Part shown: piece by piece, positions 1-8,596 of the stretch | Layout of the letters: each line of letters starts with the position of its first letter | How positions within the stretch are numbered: position 1 is the stretch's first letter | Translations under genes and position numbers: made by a program | Assembly (NCBI RefSeq): GCF_022398325.1 | Contig: NZ_JAKEVD010000004.1 | Span: 156,075-220,074, forward strand | DNA from: Shewanella sp. Isolate13 | Lineage (GTDB): Bacteria; Pseudomonadota; Gammaproteobacteria; Enterobacterales; Shewanellaceae | DNA length: 64,000 nt | Direction of reading: 5' to 3' | Notes under the pieces: model-generated | Seen by the model: only the letters and a program-made list of their open reading frames with translations | Told to the model about the DNA's origin: nothing | Databases searched by the model: none

Positions 1-917
1 AAATCATGACTCTCACTGATCATGGTTCGCAGAAATTGCTGCTCGCCCCCCTCACACCATAACTCGGCTTTCTGACCACCGAAATTGAGAGTGCTATCGG
101 TTTTAACCAAGGCAGACTCTATACTTGCCGAAGGTTTCATCTTCACAGAAGGCTTTACCTGAGATGACTTTGCCCGATTCGCAGCTAAGTTTTTAAGCTT
201 ACGCGCAGTGCCCTCACTCGCTTCAGCCATTGATGCATGAAATGGCGGGTTACAAAGGGTCAGGTCGAAACGCTCATTTGGCTCAATCACCCCATGAAAT
301 ACATGGTTAGCGTTAGTTTGTAGTCGAGATTTGAACCTCTCAGCAATGACCGGGTTACTGGCAAAAATCTGCTGAGCATTGGCAATGGACAATGGGTCGA
401 CATCACTGCCAACAAAGTCCCAGCCATAGGACTGTATACCTAGCAGCGGATAGATAACATTCGCTCCGGTACCAATATCTAACACTCGAACCCTAGGCCC
501 TTTAGGCACTCGCTTCTTACTGGTTTTCTTAACCGCGAGTAGATCCGCCACATAGTGGATATAATCGGCTCTCCCCGGAATGGGTGGACATAGAAAGCCC
601 TCTGGGATATCCCACTTATCAACGCCATAATGCAGCTTTAACAGCGCTGCATTTAGCATTTTGACTGCGAGTGGGTCGGCAAAGTCTATCGATAAGTTGC
701 CATAGGGGTTTAGCTTAACAAAAGTCTTCAATCTAGGATATGCAGCCACCAAGGCTGGAAAATCATAGCCAGTGTTATGGAGGTTACGCGGGTGCAAAGA
801 CTTACTAAGCTGACTCTTAGCTTGAGCAGAGTTTTGAGTCTTGCTCTTGCCAGCAGCCTTTACCTTAACAGCCTGTGACTTTTGGGGTTTTACCCTACCC
901 TTATTACTTTTAATCAT
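1..917 (-). CDS. rlmF: 23S rRNA (adenine-1618-N6)-methyltransferase, 3' end missing
   Basis: The translation reads toward lower coordinates and runs off the window edge, so the C-terminus is missing. A Lys/Ala-rich basic N-terminal tail (about residues 1-40) is followed by the segment [16 protein letters not shown], then a Rossmann SAM-binding motif [16 protein letters not shown] and the N6-adenine catalytic motif [14 protein letters not shown]. This order is that of RlmF (YbiN), which methylates A1618 of 23S rRNA in the cytoplasm. The ATG at 917 is chosen because an ATG at 924 meets a stop after four codons. About 305 codons are visible, close to the usual total length of around 310-370. Family assignment is firm; the missing tail lies outside the window. 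Confidence 0.93.
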   Translation of the reverse strand, partial: MIKSNKGRVKPQKSQAVKVKAAGKSKTQNSAQAKSQLSKSLHPRNLHNTGYDFPALVAAYPRLKTFVKLNPYGNLSIDFADPLAVKMLNAALLKLHYGVDKWDIPEGFLCPPIPGRADYIHYVADLLAVKKTSKKRVPKGPRVRVLDIGTGANVIYPLLGIQSYGWDFVGSDVDPLSIANAQQIFASNPVIAERFKSRLQTNANHVFHGVIEPNERFDLTLCNPPFHASMAEASEGTARKLKNLAANRAKSSQVKPSVKMKPSASIESALVKTDSTLNFGGQKAELWCEGGEQQFLRTMISESHD

Positions 918-976
918 TTTTCATACCGTTGGCACCAGAGAAAAAATGCAAGCACCTGCGGTATTTGGCTCTGCAA

Positions 977-1378
977 TTAGTCATATAAATATTTAGTGAA
1001 AAGTAGGTTTACCACCAGCGGCTCACCCGTCTCTTGCTCCAGAAGCTGATTAACTTTTTCATAGCACTGACGACGGATCTCCTCTTTGCCAGTCAAAGAT
1101 TTCACCTTATCTTCTGTCTGGTTACCTAAGATCTCGACAATTGCCGCCCTAAGCAAAGGATCGTGTCTCTCTAAGCTAACTAATTGCTCAGGCTTTTTAA
1201 CCATCAACTCGACGCTAAGCCTAACGTAACCCAGTTTCTTTCTATTGGAGATATAGTTAGTGACGATCTCAGGCTCAAAGCCATAATAAGCGTATTCTTC
1301 GAGTGGCTTACTATCGGCAGAAAATGCATTAAAGCTACTGCAGAGCGTAATAAGCAATACGGCTATTAGTTTATTCAT
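977..1378 (-). CDS. FliL-like secreted protein
   Basis: A protein of 133 residues with a clear signal peptide (MNKLIAVLLITLCSSFNAFSA, cleavage near residue 21). The rest resembles the periplasmic domain of flagellar basal-body protein FliL: a strand VRLSVELMV, a helix ending in AAIVEILGNQ, the segment LTGKEEIRRQCYEKVNQLLE, and the closing strand LLFTKYLYD, which matches the FliL C-terminal pattern. True FliL has a transmembrane anchor and sits in flagellar operons; here the protein appears fully exported and stands alone downstream of rlmF. The function of such stand-alone FliL-like proteins is not established, so a flagellar role is only possible. The 59-base gap to rlmF, same strand, allows co-transcription. 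Confidence 0.75.
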   Translation of the reverse strand: MNKLIAVLLITLCSSFNAFSADSKPLEEYAYYGFEPEIVTNYISNRKKLGYVRLSVELMVKKPEQLVSLERHDPLLRAAIVEILGNQTEDKVKSLTGKEEIRRQCYEKVNQLLEQETGEPLVVNLLFTKYLYD

Positions 1379-1537
1379 CTTTTAACTTACTCCTTAGTCG
1401 ATATTCGATGAGATGCGCTCTCATTCCATGTACGTTAACGCCATCAGCTACAGCCAAGTCTGACAATATCTATCTGCAACGGCTAGGGCGTGCTAGACTG
1501 CTTCGGTTTGCTGTATTGTACCGAGAATTAGACGACT

Positions 1538-2095
1538 ATGACTAGGTTAAGCTTCCCTTATGGTGAATCAATCCAATGGCTTTCACCTGAACAAACCACC
1601 AACTTACCTACGCCACCTTTTAAGGATTGGCTGCTAAGCACTTGTAGCCTAACAAAAAAGCTTAAGAAACAATGCATTAATTTTGAAGTCAAAGTGCTCG
1701 GAGAGGATAGCCTCGCCCCTCCAGAAGAGGAGGCACTCGGCAGTGAAAACATCTGGGTTCGAGAGGTGTTACTCATACTCGATGGCACCCCATGGGTGTT
1801 CGCTAGAACCTTAATTCCCGGACGCCTGCTAGAAAAGAAACAACAAGAATTCCTTGGCTTAGGCGTTAGACCCTTAGGCGAGCTGCTCTACTCTCAAGAC
1901 GAGTTTACTCCGGGGCGAATCGAAGTGGCGCATTTCGCAGCCTGTAGCAAGATCGCCAAACTCGCGGAGTCACTGCAACAAGATGTGAGCCAAGAGTTGT
2001 GGGGACGCCGCCGCTACTTCCAATATGAGAGCGAACAGTTGATCGTAAGCGAAGTCTTTCTACCTGCCGCTCAACAGGCTATTGCTAAGTTATAA
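1538..2095 (+). CDS. ubiC: chorismate--pyruvate lyase
   Basis: A protein of 185 residues matching UbiC in length and pattern. UbiC removes pyruvate from chorismate to give 4-hydroxybenzoate, the first committed step of ubiquinone synthesis, in the cytoplasm. The segments [21 protein letters not shown] and the [12 protein letters not shown] block are characteristic, and the C-terminal [22 protein letters not shown] carries the basic, Tyr-containing region typical of the family. It is on the opposite strand from its left neighbour. ubiA is not next to it here, unlike in Escherichia coli where ubiC and ubiA are adjacent; the next gene is convergent and separated by a shared terminator. Confidence 0.92.
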   Translation: MTRLSFPYGESIQWLSPEQTTNLPTPPFKDWLLSTCSLTKKLKKQCINFEVKVLGEDSLAPPEEEALGSENIWVREVLLILDGTPWVFARTLIPGRLLEKKQQEFLGLGVRPLGELLYSQDEFTPGRIEVAHFAACSKIAKLAESLQQDVSQELWGRRRYFQYESEQLIVSEVFLPAAQQAIAKL

Positions 2096-2144
2096 TTGAC
2101 CACAACAGAGCCCGTTCTCTTAGGTTATTAGCGTACTAGCCATA

Positions 2145-2170
2145 AAAAACGCCCATCCTAGGGCGTTTTT
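2145..2170. terminator. bidirectional rho-independent terminator
   Basis: Inverted repeat AAAAACGCCC / GGGCGTTTTT with a 6-base loop between the convergent ubiC and M6 peptidase genes. The A-run on one side and T-run on the other would serve both strands. Confidence 0.85.
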
Positions 2171-2186
2171 AAAGATTAAATATCAG

Positions 2187-4994
2187 TTAAGCTTTGCGGC
2201 GAGCCAAACCCAACACGCCCAACATCAGCAGAGCTCCCCAACCTAGGCTACCGCCACTCGATGAGCCTCCGCCGCTGACCACAGCCTCTTTTACGCTGAC
2301 TGTGGTAGTCTTTTGTACTTGCTCTCCTGCGGCATCGGTAACCGTTAGAGTCACGCTGTAACTGCCTGCACTGGCGTAGGTATGCGTTGGAGCAGCTGCC
2401 GAGCTACTATTGCCGTCACCAAATTCCCATTGATAGCTAAGCTCCCCATCTCCGCCGCTCGACTGATTGATAAATCTAACCTGCAGATTAGTTATGCTTT
2501 GAGTGAAATCGGCCACAATAGCCTCGCCTATCACCAGGTTGACGCTATTGGTAAAGCTCTCTCCATTACCGTCGGTTATCGTGAGCGACACTAAGTAATT
2601 ACCACCACTGACATAAGTGTAGCTTGGAGCAGCTTCTGTGCTCAGTCCATCTTGAGTACCAAAATCCCAAGCATAGCTGTAATTACCATCCCCTCCACTC
2701 GCATCTGCCGAAAAGTTTACTTCTCGTCCCTGCTGGCTATAACTGATCGTTGCATTCAATGTACCAGACTCGGGAGGTGTCTGGCCGCTATACCTAAACT
2801 GCACCCTAGCACTACTACTATCACTCGACTGACTCATCACCTCCATGGTTAAGCCTAATTCAGGCAAAATCATCCCCGACTCAGGTTGCAGGGGGGCGCT
2901 GTAATCATTTGCATCATCAAACAGTTTGACCGAGCTTAAATGATTGTCATTAAAGTAACTCGACTGGTTAAAGAGACTGAAAGCGGCGTCTCTTACCTGC
3001 ACGCTGGAATCATTAGTCGCGATTAAGTTTTGATCAGCATCCACCACACCGATTAAGCTATAGCCCGGATGGCTATTGACTTCATTGTTGCTGTATTCCA
3101 AGTTTTCAAACCAGAGTACGACACCAGGATCGTAGGAGCGAGACTCGAGTCCCTTGTCGACCCCTTGCTGACTTCTTAACTGCACCAGATAGCGGCGATC
3201 TTTACCGGGACGCTTATTCGTTACCCGAACAAACCCTGCATATTCAACATTGGCCTCTTGCTCTGCACCATCGAAAAAGACCGTGTCGGTATTGTCGAGC
3301 AAAATCACGATGTCATCGACCACAATGCCATAATCACCCACAGCTTGATCCGTCACATAACGTATCGAGATCTGAACATTTCGTCCTGCGTAAGGGCTTA
3401 AATCAAATAGAAGATTCACCCAAGCATCTGCGCCTTCAGCGCCAGCCAAGTCGCTAGACTTACCCGTAATAATGTTACGCTCATTATTAATCGAGTTACT
3501 CGCCTTAGTGTAATGCCCAGCAATCGCAATACCATCTACCATCACCTGAGCATAATCGTAATCTTGCTCAATATTCCAGTGTGCTCGCATGGTTAAGCTC
3601 AGCGGTGTTGCAGCGGGCAGATCAACATCAAATGACATGGCATGGTTGATCATGTCACCTTGATCTGAGTAATACTGATACGCACCGCTATAGGGCTCCT
3701 TAAAGTCGACCTCAATAGCCGGAATAGGAATAGAAATTTGGTTGACCTGCTCATGGTTGACCGCCTCAGCAAGATCAATATCGAGCCCAGAGGAGGAGAG
3801 CGTATCGAGCTGTACACTCTGCTCTGTCACCCAGTTTCCGCCATAGATAGTCTGCAAGTAGGAGCGGGCATAAGGGCTGAAACCAGTCGGCAGTGAGCCT
3901 GCCAACGACCCCGCCCAGCTCCCTCCTGCCATAACCGACCAAAACCCAACCGGAGAACCTTTACCTAACTGGGTAGTATCGTACTCATCCGGTAGCCCCA
4001 GATCATGACCAAATTCATGCACACACACACCCAGTGCGGCATCGATAGGCTGAATCGTATAGCCAGAAAGCTTAACCTCGGTGCCCGGTAGCGTGTAAAT
4101 GCCACCATCGACGAAAGAACGATGGGACCAGATAGCGTCAGCGCCTAACATGCCGCCCCCCGCTTCTTCGCCGATACTCGAATGGAAGATCATCACATGA
4201 TCAATAATGCCATCGGCTTCATTTGTTACGCCGTTATTGTTTAAGTCGAAAGGATCTTCAATATCGTAACTGGCTAACTCGGCTTCACTCATGTCGGCAA
4301 CCGCCGCTGTGATCGCCTCCTTAACCAGATCAGAAACCCCTCTATCGTTATCATAGTCATCGGGATCATTGCCACCATAAACAGCTGCGTTATTCGCGGC
4401 TCGATACCAGCCTTTTACATCACCGGTAAAGAAGAAGCTGCCACCGGATTCGGCTTGATAATATTGATACCCTGTCATCAGGGTTTGACCTTGCGGCCCG
4501 TCATAACCGACTTCAGAAAACAGCAGTGAGCGATAGTGTTCAACCGAATAATCGTTGTAGAACATCTGAGTGTCGCTACTGCTTAAGCCGTTGTCGTTAT
4601 AGGGGAGATCGGGGAAGTCGATAAGTACCGTAAGTACTTTTACAGTCTTATTAGTAAAACTCTTCACCAGTGGCGTCACATCACTCATCGATTGAGTGCG
4701 TTTTCTCACTTGCAACAACTGTTTTCTTTGCTGCTGCGCCTGAATTAATGGCAGCTTTTTAGCGCCGTAAGCTCTCTTAGTAAATTCGGCTATCGCCTGC
4801 TCTTTTTCAAAATCGGTTGCATTATCCGAAAGTTCACCGCGTTTAATGAGCCAATATAAGACCTGCTCTTTATTGATAATATTGGCATCGGCGGTGGTAC
4901 CAGCAGTCATCGGAGCTGCTAAGGAGAGTGAAGGGAGAAAGATTATCGCAGCAGCAAAAGCTGCACAAAGCGTTGTTGTTAATCGTTTCGTCAT
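2187..4994 (-). CDS. secreted M6 (immune inhibitor A-like) metallopeptidase with PKD domains and GlyGly-CTERM tail
   Basis: Read as 935 residues from the ATG at 4994, which has an excellent AAAGGAGG ribosome-binding site; a longer open frame to 5060 lacks support. Order of parts: signal peptide (about 1-27); N-terminal helical region (about 40-105); M6 peptidase domain with zinc motif HEFGHDLGLPDEYD (H326, E327, H330); a central beta-rich region; two PKD domains (about 745-905), each with the GGDG...WDFG/WEFGDG pattern; a Gly/Ser-rich linker and a C-terminal GGGSSSGGSLGWGALLMLGVLGLARRKA-type tail (Gly/Ser stretch, hydrophobic helix, RRK). Such tails are the GlyGly-CTERM sorting signal linked to rhombosortase and type II secretion, so the enzyme is probably surface-exposed or released. 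Substrate is unknown; extracellular protein degradation is inferred. The preceding lipoprotein gene ends one base upstream. Confidence 0.9.
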   Translation of the reverse strand: MTKRLTTTLCAAFAAAIIFLPSLSLAAPMTAGTTADANIINKEQVLYWLIKRGELSDNATDFEKEQAIAEFTKRAYGAKKLPLIQAQQQRKQLLQVRKRTQSMSDVTPLVKSFTNKTVKVLTVLIDFPDLPYNDNGLSSSDTQMFYNDYSVEHYRSLLFSEVGYDGPQGQTLMTGYQYYQAESGGSFFFTGDVKGWYRAANNAAVYGGNDPDDYDNDRGVSDLVKEAITAAVADMSEAELASYDIEDPFDLNNNGVTNEADGIIDHVMIFHSSIGEEAGGGMLGADAIWSHRSFVDGGIYTLPGTEVKLSGYTIQPIDAALGVCVHEFGHDLGLPDEYDTTQLGKGSPVGFWSVMAGGSWAGSLAGSLPTGFSPYARSYLQTIYGGNWVTEQSVQLDTLSSSGLDIDLAEAVNHEQVNQISIPIPAIEVDFKEPYSGAYQYYSDQGDMINHAMSFDVDLPAATPLSLTMRAHWNIEQDYDYAQVMVDGIAIAGHYTKASNSINNERNIITGKSSDLAGAEGADAWVNLLFDLSPYAGRNVQISIRYVTDQAVGDYGIVVDDIVILLDNTDTVFFDGAEQEANVEYAGFVRVTNKRPGKDRRYLVQLRSQQGVDKGLESRSYDPGVVLWFENLEYSNNEVNSHPGYSLIGVVDADQNLIATNDSSVQVRDAAFSLFNQSSYFNDNHLSSVKLFDDANDYSAPLQPESGMILPELGLTMEVMSQSSDSSSARVQFRYSGQTPPESGTLNATISYSQQGREVNFSADASGGDGNYSYAWDFGTQDGLSTEAAPSYTYVSGGNYLVSLTITDGNGESFTNSVNLVIGEAIVADFTQSITNLQVRFINQSSGGDGELSYQWEFGDGNSSSAAAPTHTYASAGSYSVTLTVTDAAGEQVQKTTTVSVKEAVVSGGGSSSGGSLGWGALLMLGVLGLARRKA

Positions 4995-4995
4995 A

Positions 4996-5298
4996 CTACT
5001 GACCTCCTTTCTTACACTCTTGGAACGCCTTCTGACGCTGACGGATATACTCAATAACAACTTGCTCAGCTTCGGCTTCAGTCATCTGCTCGGTAATGAG
5101 TCCTCGCTCTTTGAGGCTAGCCTTAAGCTTAGTCGTATCTTGAATAGGGGGAGTTGAACTACATAGGAGATGCTTACGAGGAACATCATTGTGAGTATCG
5201 GTGATAATAGACTGCTGCTCAATTTCTTGAGATCGGCTATTGCACGCCGAGACAAACACAAAGCTAAGAAAACTAAAAACTAGGAGAGAAACTTTCAT
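4996..5298 (-). CDS. small lipoprotein coupled to the M6 peptidase
   Basis: A protein of 100 residues from the ATG at 5298. It begins with a lipoprotein signal (MKVSLLVFSFLSFVFVSAC, lipobox VSAC), so the mature protein starts at Cys19 and is membrane-anchored. No known domain is recognised. The C-terminal half is predicted helical (ASLKERGLITEQMTEAEAEQ and onward to residue 96) and resembles a segment of the N-terminal region of the adjacent peptidase. Its stop codon lies one base before the peptidase ATG, and its last codons (KKGGQ) contain the peptidase ribosome-binding site, so the two are translationally coupled. A role as partner, inhibitor or chaperone of the peptidase is inference. Confidence 0.75.
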   Translation of the reverse strand: MKVSLLVFSFLSFVFVSACNSRSQEIEQQSIITDTHNDVPRKHLLCSSTPPIQDTTKLKASLKERGLITEQMTEAEAEQVVIEYIRQRQKAFQECKKGGQ

Positions 5299-5348
5299 AG
5301 GCCACCCAACACTGCTGAATACAAAACAATAACAACAACAGCAATACA

Positions 5349-5432
5349 TTAACAGTCAAATTAATATATTTAGGTGGCTCTTTTTAAGTTTATAGACATA
5401 TCAACTGATTTTTATATAGTTAACAGTCAAAT
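5349..5432. repeat. 13-bp direct repeat upstream of the lipoprotein-peptidase operon
   Basis: TTAACAGTCAAAT occurs at 5349-5361 and again at 5420-5432, 71 bases apart, flanking an AT-rich stretch between the lipoprotein gene and the end of the glucosidase gene. It could be a regulator site pair or chance in AT-rich DNA. Confidence 0.4.
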
Positions 5433-5434
5433 AG

Positions 5435-7606
5435 CTATGATTGATTATCATTCATATCGGCTAGCCATGACTGATATATAAGCATTAACACAGAGGCTGA
5501 CCAGCTAAAGTTGGTGCAATGCAACCCCTCTCCGGTTAACGGATTATAATTCTCACGGATTGGACTCTGACCAAGAATCCCCTCTCCCTCGGTCACCAGT
5601 TGCAGTGCCAAGTGCCGAGCTTCATCGTGATAACCGTATCGCTCGACGCCTTGCAGGCCGAATAAGGCCTGATCTAACCACACTGGGCCTCGCCAATACT
5701 TAGCAGCAGCAAAATTCGGGCTATCGGCGCTCACAGTGGGAAACGGAATTAAGGTGCCAAATTGCCCAGCATTTAGGTGGCGCTCTACGATGATTTTGGC
5801 TTGAGCCTCACTCGCCGCCCCCGCCCAAAGCGGGATCCAGCCCTCAACGCCTTTGCCCTGCTTGAGCATCAACTCACTCCCAGTTGAGGTATAGCGAATA
5901 TCATAGAAAAATCCCGACTCAGGATCATACATCTGCATCTGGATCTGCTTAGCGAGCCGAGTGGCCTCCACATCCCATTTCTGCTCGGCACTTGCATCTG
6001 CTAGCACTTCGGCCATCTGCTGTAGGAAGCGTTTCTCTGCATAGAGATAAGCATTAAGATCGACCGATTCTTGGGAGACCGAATAACCAACGAGTTGCCC
6101 CCCTTGGCGGTTTTGCCACACATCTAGGCCGCTATCCACATCGAATCTAGGCGCATTATCCATACCCGATTCCCACGCTGCCGCCTCGATCACCGCCTCA
6201 AGATTAACCGAGCCATCTTGATTGAGGTGCATAGGGTGAAGGTTGGCACCATATTCAGCCAAGCCATTATCATTGTTGTCACGGTTGCGATACCACCACA
6301 GGTGGTAGTCGACCAATTTGGGATACATGGCCTGAAGAAAGGCAGCATCTTTATCCTGTAGATAGATCTGCCATACCGCCCAAGCTGCCAACGGGGGCTT
6401 GCCGTTGCGTTCATTCCAGTTCCCGCCTTCTCCGCCTCGATCGGTATTCTTATTGTAGAAAATCGCATCAGGAAGGTTACCAGCATCTTGTGGTCTCACC
6501 GGATCTTGGCTTGTAAATTGATAATCGAACATCGCCAGCACATTCGACTTGGCTAATTCTGGATCGAACCGAGCCAAGGCAACCGCTTGCTTCCAAGTAT
6601 CCCAGGCCCAGACACCGTTAAACCACTTGTAGGTGATCGAAGGCGTAATCGCATCATGTTGCAGCGCACCTGCCGGACTTCGCCAATTGTGCAGCAGAGT
6701 CATCATGCTCTTAACGGCGAGTTGGCGAGCACTTTTATCGCCTCCCACTATCGCTCTATCTAATCTAGCTTGCCACTTAGCACGATTATCGGTGAGCTGA
6801 ACCCCTATCTTGTCCCAGTCTGGTGCCTGATGCGCGCCGCGCTCGGCCTGGGTATGAAAGTATCGCTGCGCCGATACCAAGGTATGTTGCTGCCCACCCA
6901 CCAGAGTCACGGGCTCGGCAAAGGCACGATAACCCGATTGCTCATTGAGGATAATCTTCATATCGGTATCGAACCACAGCTCATACTCGGCATCGGCCAG
7001 CTGAATTCGCCAAGTGTCCATTATCGGTTTGAGTTGCCAACTGATGTGGTTAGCTGTCACTTCAGCTTGCTTAATAAGGCTGTAATCCAGCAACGAAGGA
7101 TGTGAGTTAAAGGGTGTGCCGTGCCAAACCAGCTGCCAGGTTTGTGCTTTCGGGGAGAGGTTAACCAGCTCTGTATGAATCACCGCCGTACGGTTATCAC
7201 TATAACTCAGGGTCAAGTTAAGCTGAAAATCGGACCAAGTAAACGTCTGCACCAAGGCATCGGGTCTGCTATAAATCTCGATGCGACTCGCACTCTCTAA
7301 TGCGACAAATTCATCGCTATCCACATCGATCAACTGCAAGCGTTGTAGACTGTCGCTCAAGTGCAAGCTGTATTCTTGTGCGATAAACAATGGGCCAGTA
7401 AAGCTGCCATAATAATCCGCATTATCAGGCAGGTGGAAGCCATGCCAAGCCCCCAGATCGGTATACACTGAGCCAATAGTAAGATTGCCCTTACTATCAC
7501 GCTGCTCCATCGAAGTAGGTGTACCTTGGTAAGGCAGTAGGTTCTGATAATCGGTAGAATCGAGCGAAGAAAAGCTAGCGGCACACAATAGAAGACAAGT
7601 TAGCAT
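5435..7606 (-). CDS. YgjK-like glycoside hydrolase family 63 alpha-glucosidase
   Basis: A protein of 723 residues resembling Escherichia coli YgjK (GH63) along most of its length: an N-terminal beta-sandwich region with LGAWHGFHLP, then an (alpha/alpha)6 barrel with NWRSPAGALQHDAITPS, WAWDTWKQA, VRPQDAGNLPD, GGNWNERNGKPPLAAWA and PIRENYNPLTGEG. By alignment with YgjK the general acid is D483 (in WESGMDN) and the base E685 (in RENYNP); both are present. Enzymes of this type cleave alpha-glucosidic bonds in oligosaccharides; the exact substrate cannot be read here. The N-terminus MLTCLLLCAASFSS is a short export signal; no earlier in-frame start exists before a stop at 7628-7630. The ribosome-binding site is weak. 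Confidence 0.85.
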   Translation of the reverse strand: MLTCLLLCAASFSSLDSTDYQNLLPYQGTPTSMEQRDSKGNLTIGSVYTDLGAWHGFHLPDNADYYGSFTGPLFIAQEYSLHLSDSLQRLQLIDVDSDEFVALESASRIEIYSRPDALVQTFTWSDFQLNLTLSYSDNRTAVIHTELVNLSPKAQTWQLVWHGTPFNSHPSLLDYSLIKQAEVTANHISWQLKPIMDTWRIQLADAEYELWFDTDMKIILNEQSGYRAFAEPVTLVGGQQHTLVSAQRYFHTQAERGAHQAPDWDKIGVQLTDNRAKWQARLDRAIVGGDKSARQLAVKSMMTLLHNWRSPAGALQHDAITPSITYKWFNGVWAWDTWKQAVALARFDPELAKSNVLAMFDYQFTSQDPVRPQDAGNLPDAIFYNKNTDRGGEGGNWNERNGKPPLAAWAVWQIYLQDKDAAFLQAMYPKLVDYHLWWYRNRDNNDNGLAEYGANLHPMHLNQDGSVNLEAVIEAAAWESGMDNAPRFDVDSGLDVWQNRQGGQLVGYSVSQESVDLNAYLYAEKRFLQQMAEVLADASAEQKWDVEATRLAKQIQMQMYDPESGFFYDIRYTSTGSELMLKQGKGVEGWIPLWAGAASEAQAKIIVERHLNAGQFGTLIPFPTVSADSPNFAAAKYWRGPVWLDQALFGLQGVERYGYHDEARHLALQLVTEGEGILGQSPIRENYNPLTGEGLHCTNFSWSASVLMLIYQSWLADMNDNQS

Positions 7607-7782
7607 GAGTTATTGTTATTTTTGAATATTATATCCCAAGTATTGCAGTCTAAAATTTGTTCTGCAAGTGAGTTTAACTTTAGCTCACGCTTTAAAAAAA
7701 GCCATCAAGGCTAGTTATCGTCGCAAACAGCTAGCCAGATGTCACTCGAAGCTCACCTCAAGATGCGCTTTAATCTACATGC

Positions 7783-8379
7783 CTATAGCCCTGTGTGACT
7801 GATATAGTTGGCAACCCCATCGAGGAACATCTGTACCGAGATCATTACCAGTACCATGCCCATCAAACGCTCAACGGCGGTTAACCCCTTCTCACCCAAC
7901 ACCTTAGTAAAGACCTTATAGAAGAGTAAGATCACCGCGCTTGCCCCCCATGCCGAGACTAGCGCTATTGTCCAATCAAACATGCGATCATTATCGGTGT
8001 GAGCTAGTAAAATAAGCGCCGCCAACACCGAAGGTCCAGCCATCAAGGGAATGGCCATCGGCACGATAAATGGCTCTTCACCCGCAGCGAGACCAACCAC
8101 ACCACCGGGCTGCGGAAAAATCATCCGAATCGCAATTAAGAACAGAATAATACCGCCGGCAATACTCACCGACTCGGTGCGTAAGTTAAGGAAGTTAAGG
8201 ATCGCCTCTCCCGCAAACAGAAACAACATCATGATCACTAAGGCAAACATCAGCTCACGGATCAGCACACGACGGCGCTTCTTCGGCTCAATATGGCGCA
8301 ATATAGAGGCAAATATAGGCAAATTACCGAGTGGATCCATAATGAGAAACAACATGACTGCCGCTGAGAAAGTATCCAT
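7783..8379 (-). CDS. yhgN: MarC/YhgN family integral membrane protein
   Basis: A protein of 198 residues with about six membrane helices. The hallmark segments are LFLIMDPLGNLPIFASIL near the N-terminus, SIAGGIILFLIAIRMI, and VPMAIPLMAGPSVLAALILLA, all typical of the MarC (UPF0056) family; the pattern and length fit the YhgN branch best. It is an inner-membrane protein whose transported substrate, if any, is not established for the family, and despite the MarC name a role in multiple antibiotic resistance is not supported. It stands alone, divergent from the next gene. Confidence 0.88.
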   Translation of the reverse strand: MDTFSAAVMLFLIMDPLGNLPIFASILRHIEPKKRRRVLIRELMFALVIMMLFLFAGEAILNFLNLRTESVSIAGGIILFLIAIRMIFPQPGGVVGLAAGEEPFIVPMAIPLMAGPSVLAALILLAHTDNDRMFDWTIALVSAWGASAVILLFYKVFTKVLGEKGLTAVERLMGMVLVMISVQMFLDGVANYISHTGL

Positions 8380-8547
8380 AGATAAATGCTTCTATTCGCC
8401 GTAAAAAATACTATTCTATTACCTTAACCGACAAATTAACAAATCAACGTCAATAAACGCCACATTTGTTCACAAAAAGTATGTATTTAGCGGCAACTGC
8501 GTATCAATGTAAATTCAACACAGTACTCTGCTAATTACCCACAAGAC

Positions 8548-8556
8548 TGGTATACT
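8548..8556 (+). promoter_or_regulatory. candidate extended -10 promoter
   Basis: TGGTATACT fits an extended -10 (TGN followed by TATAAT-like hexamer) about 40 bases upstream of the ATG at 8597. No good -35 is seen, as expected for this promoter class. Confidence 0.4.
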
Positions 8557-8596
8557 ATGGCGCTTTTTTCGCTCTCGTGGTTTAAATTGGAAATCC

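Noticed and set aside
4995..5060. Longer N-terminus of the M6 peptidase (start at 5060)
   Set aside because: It would add a basic leader ahead of a normal signal peptide and overlap the lipoprotein gene, while 4994 has an ideal ribosome-binding site.
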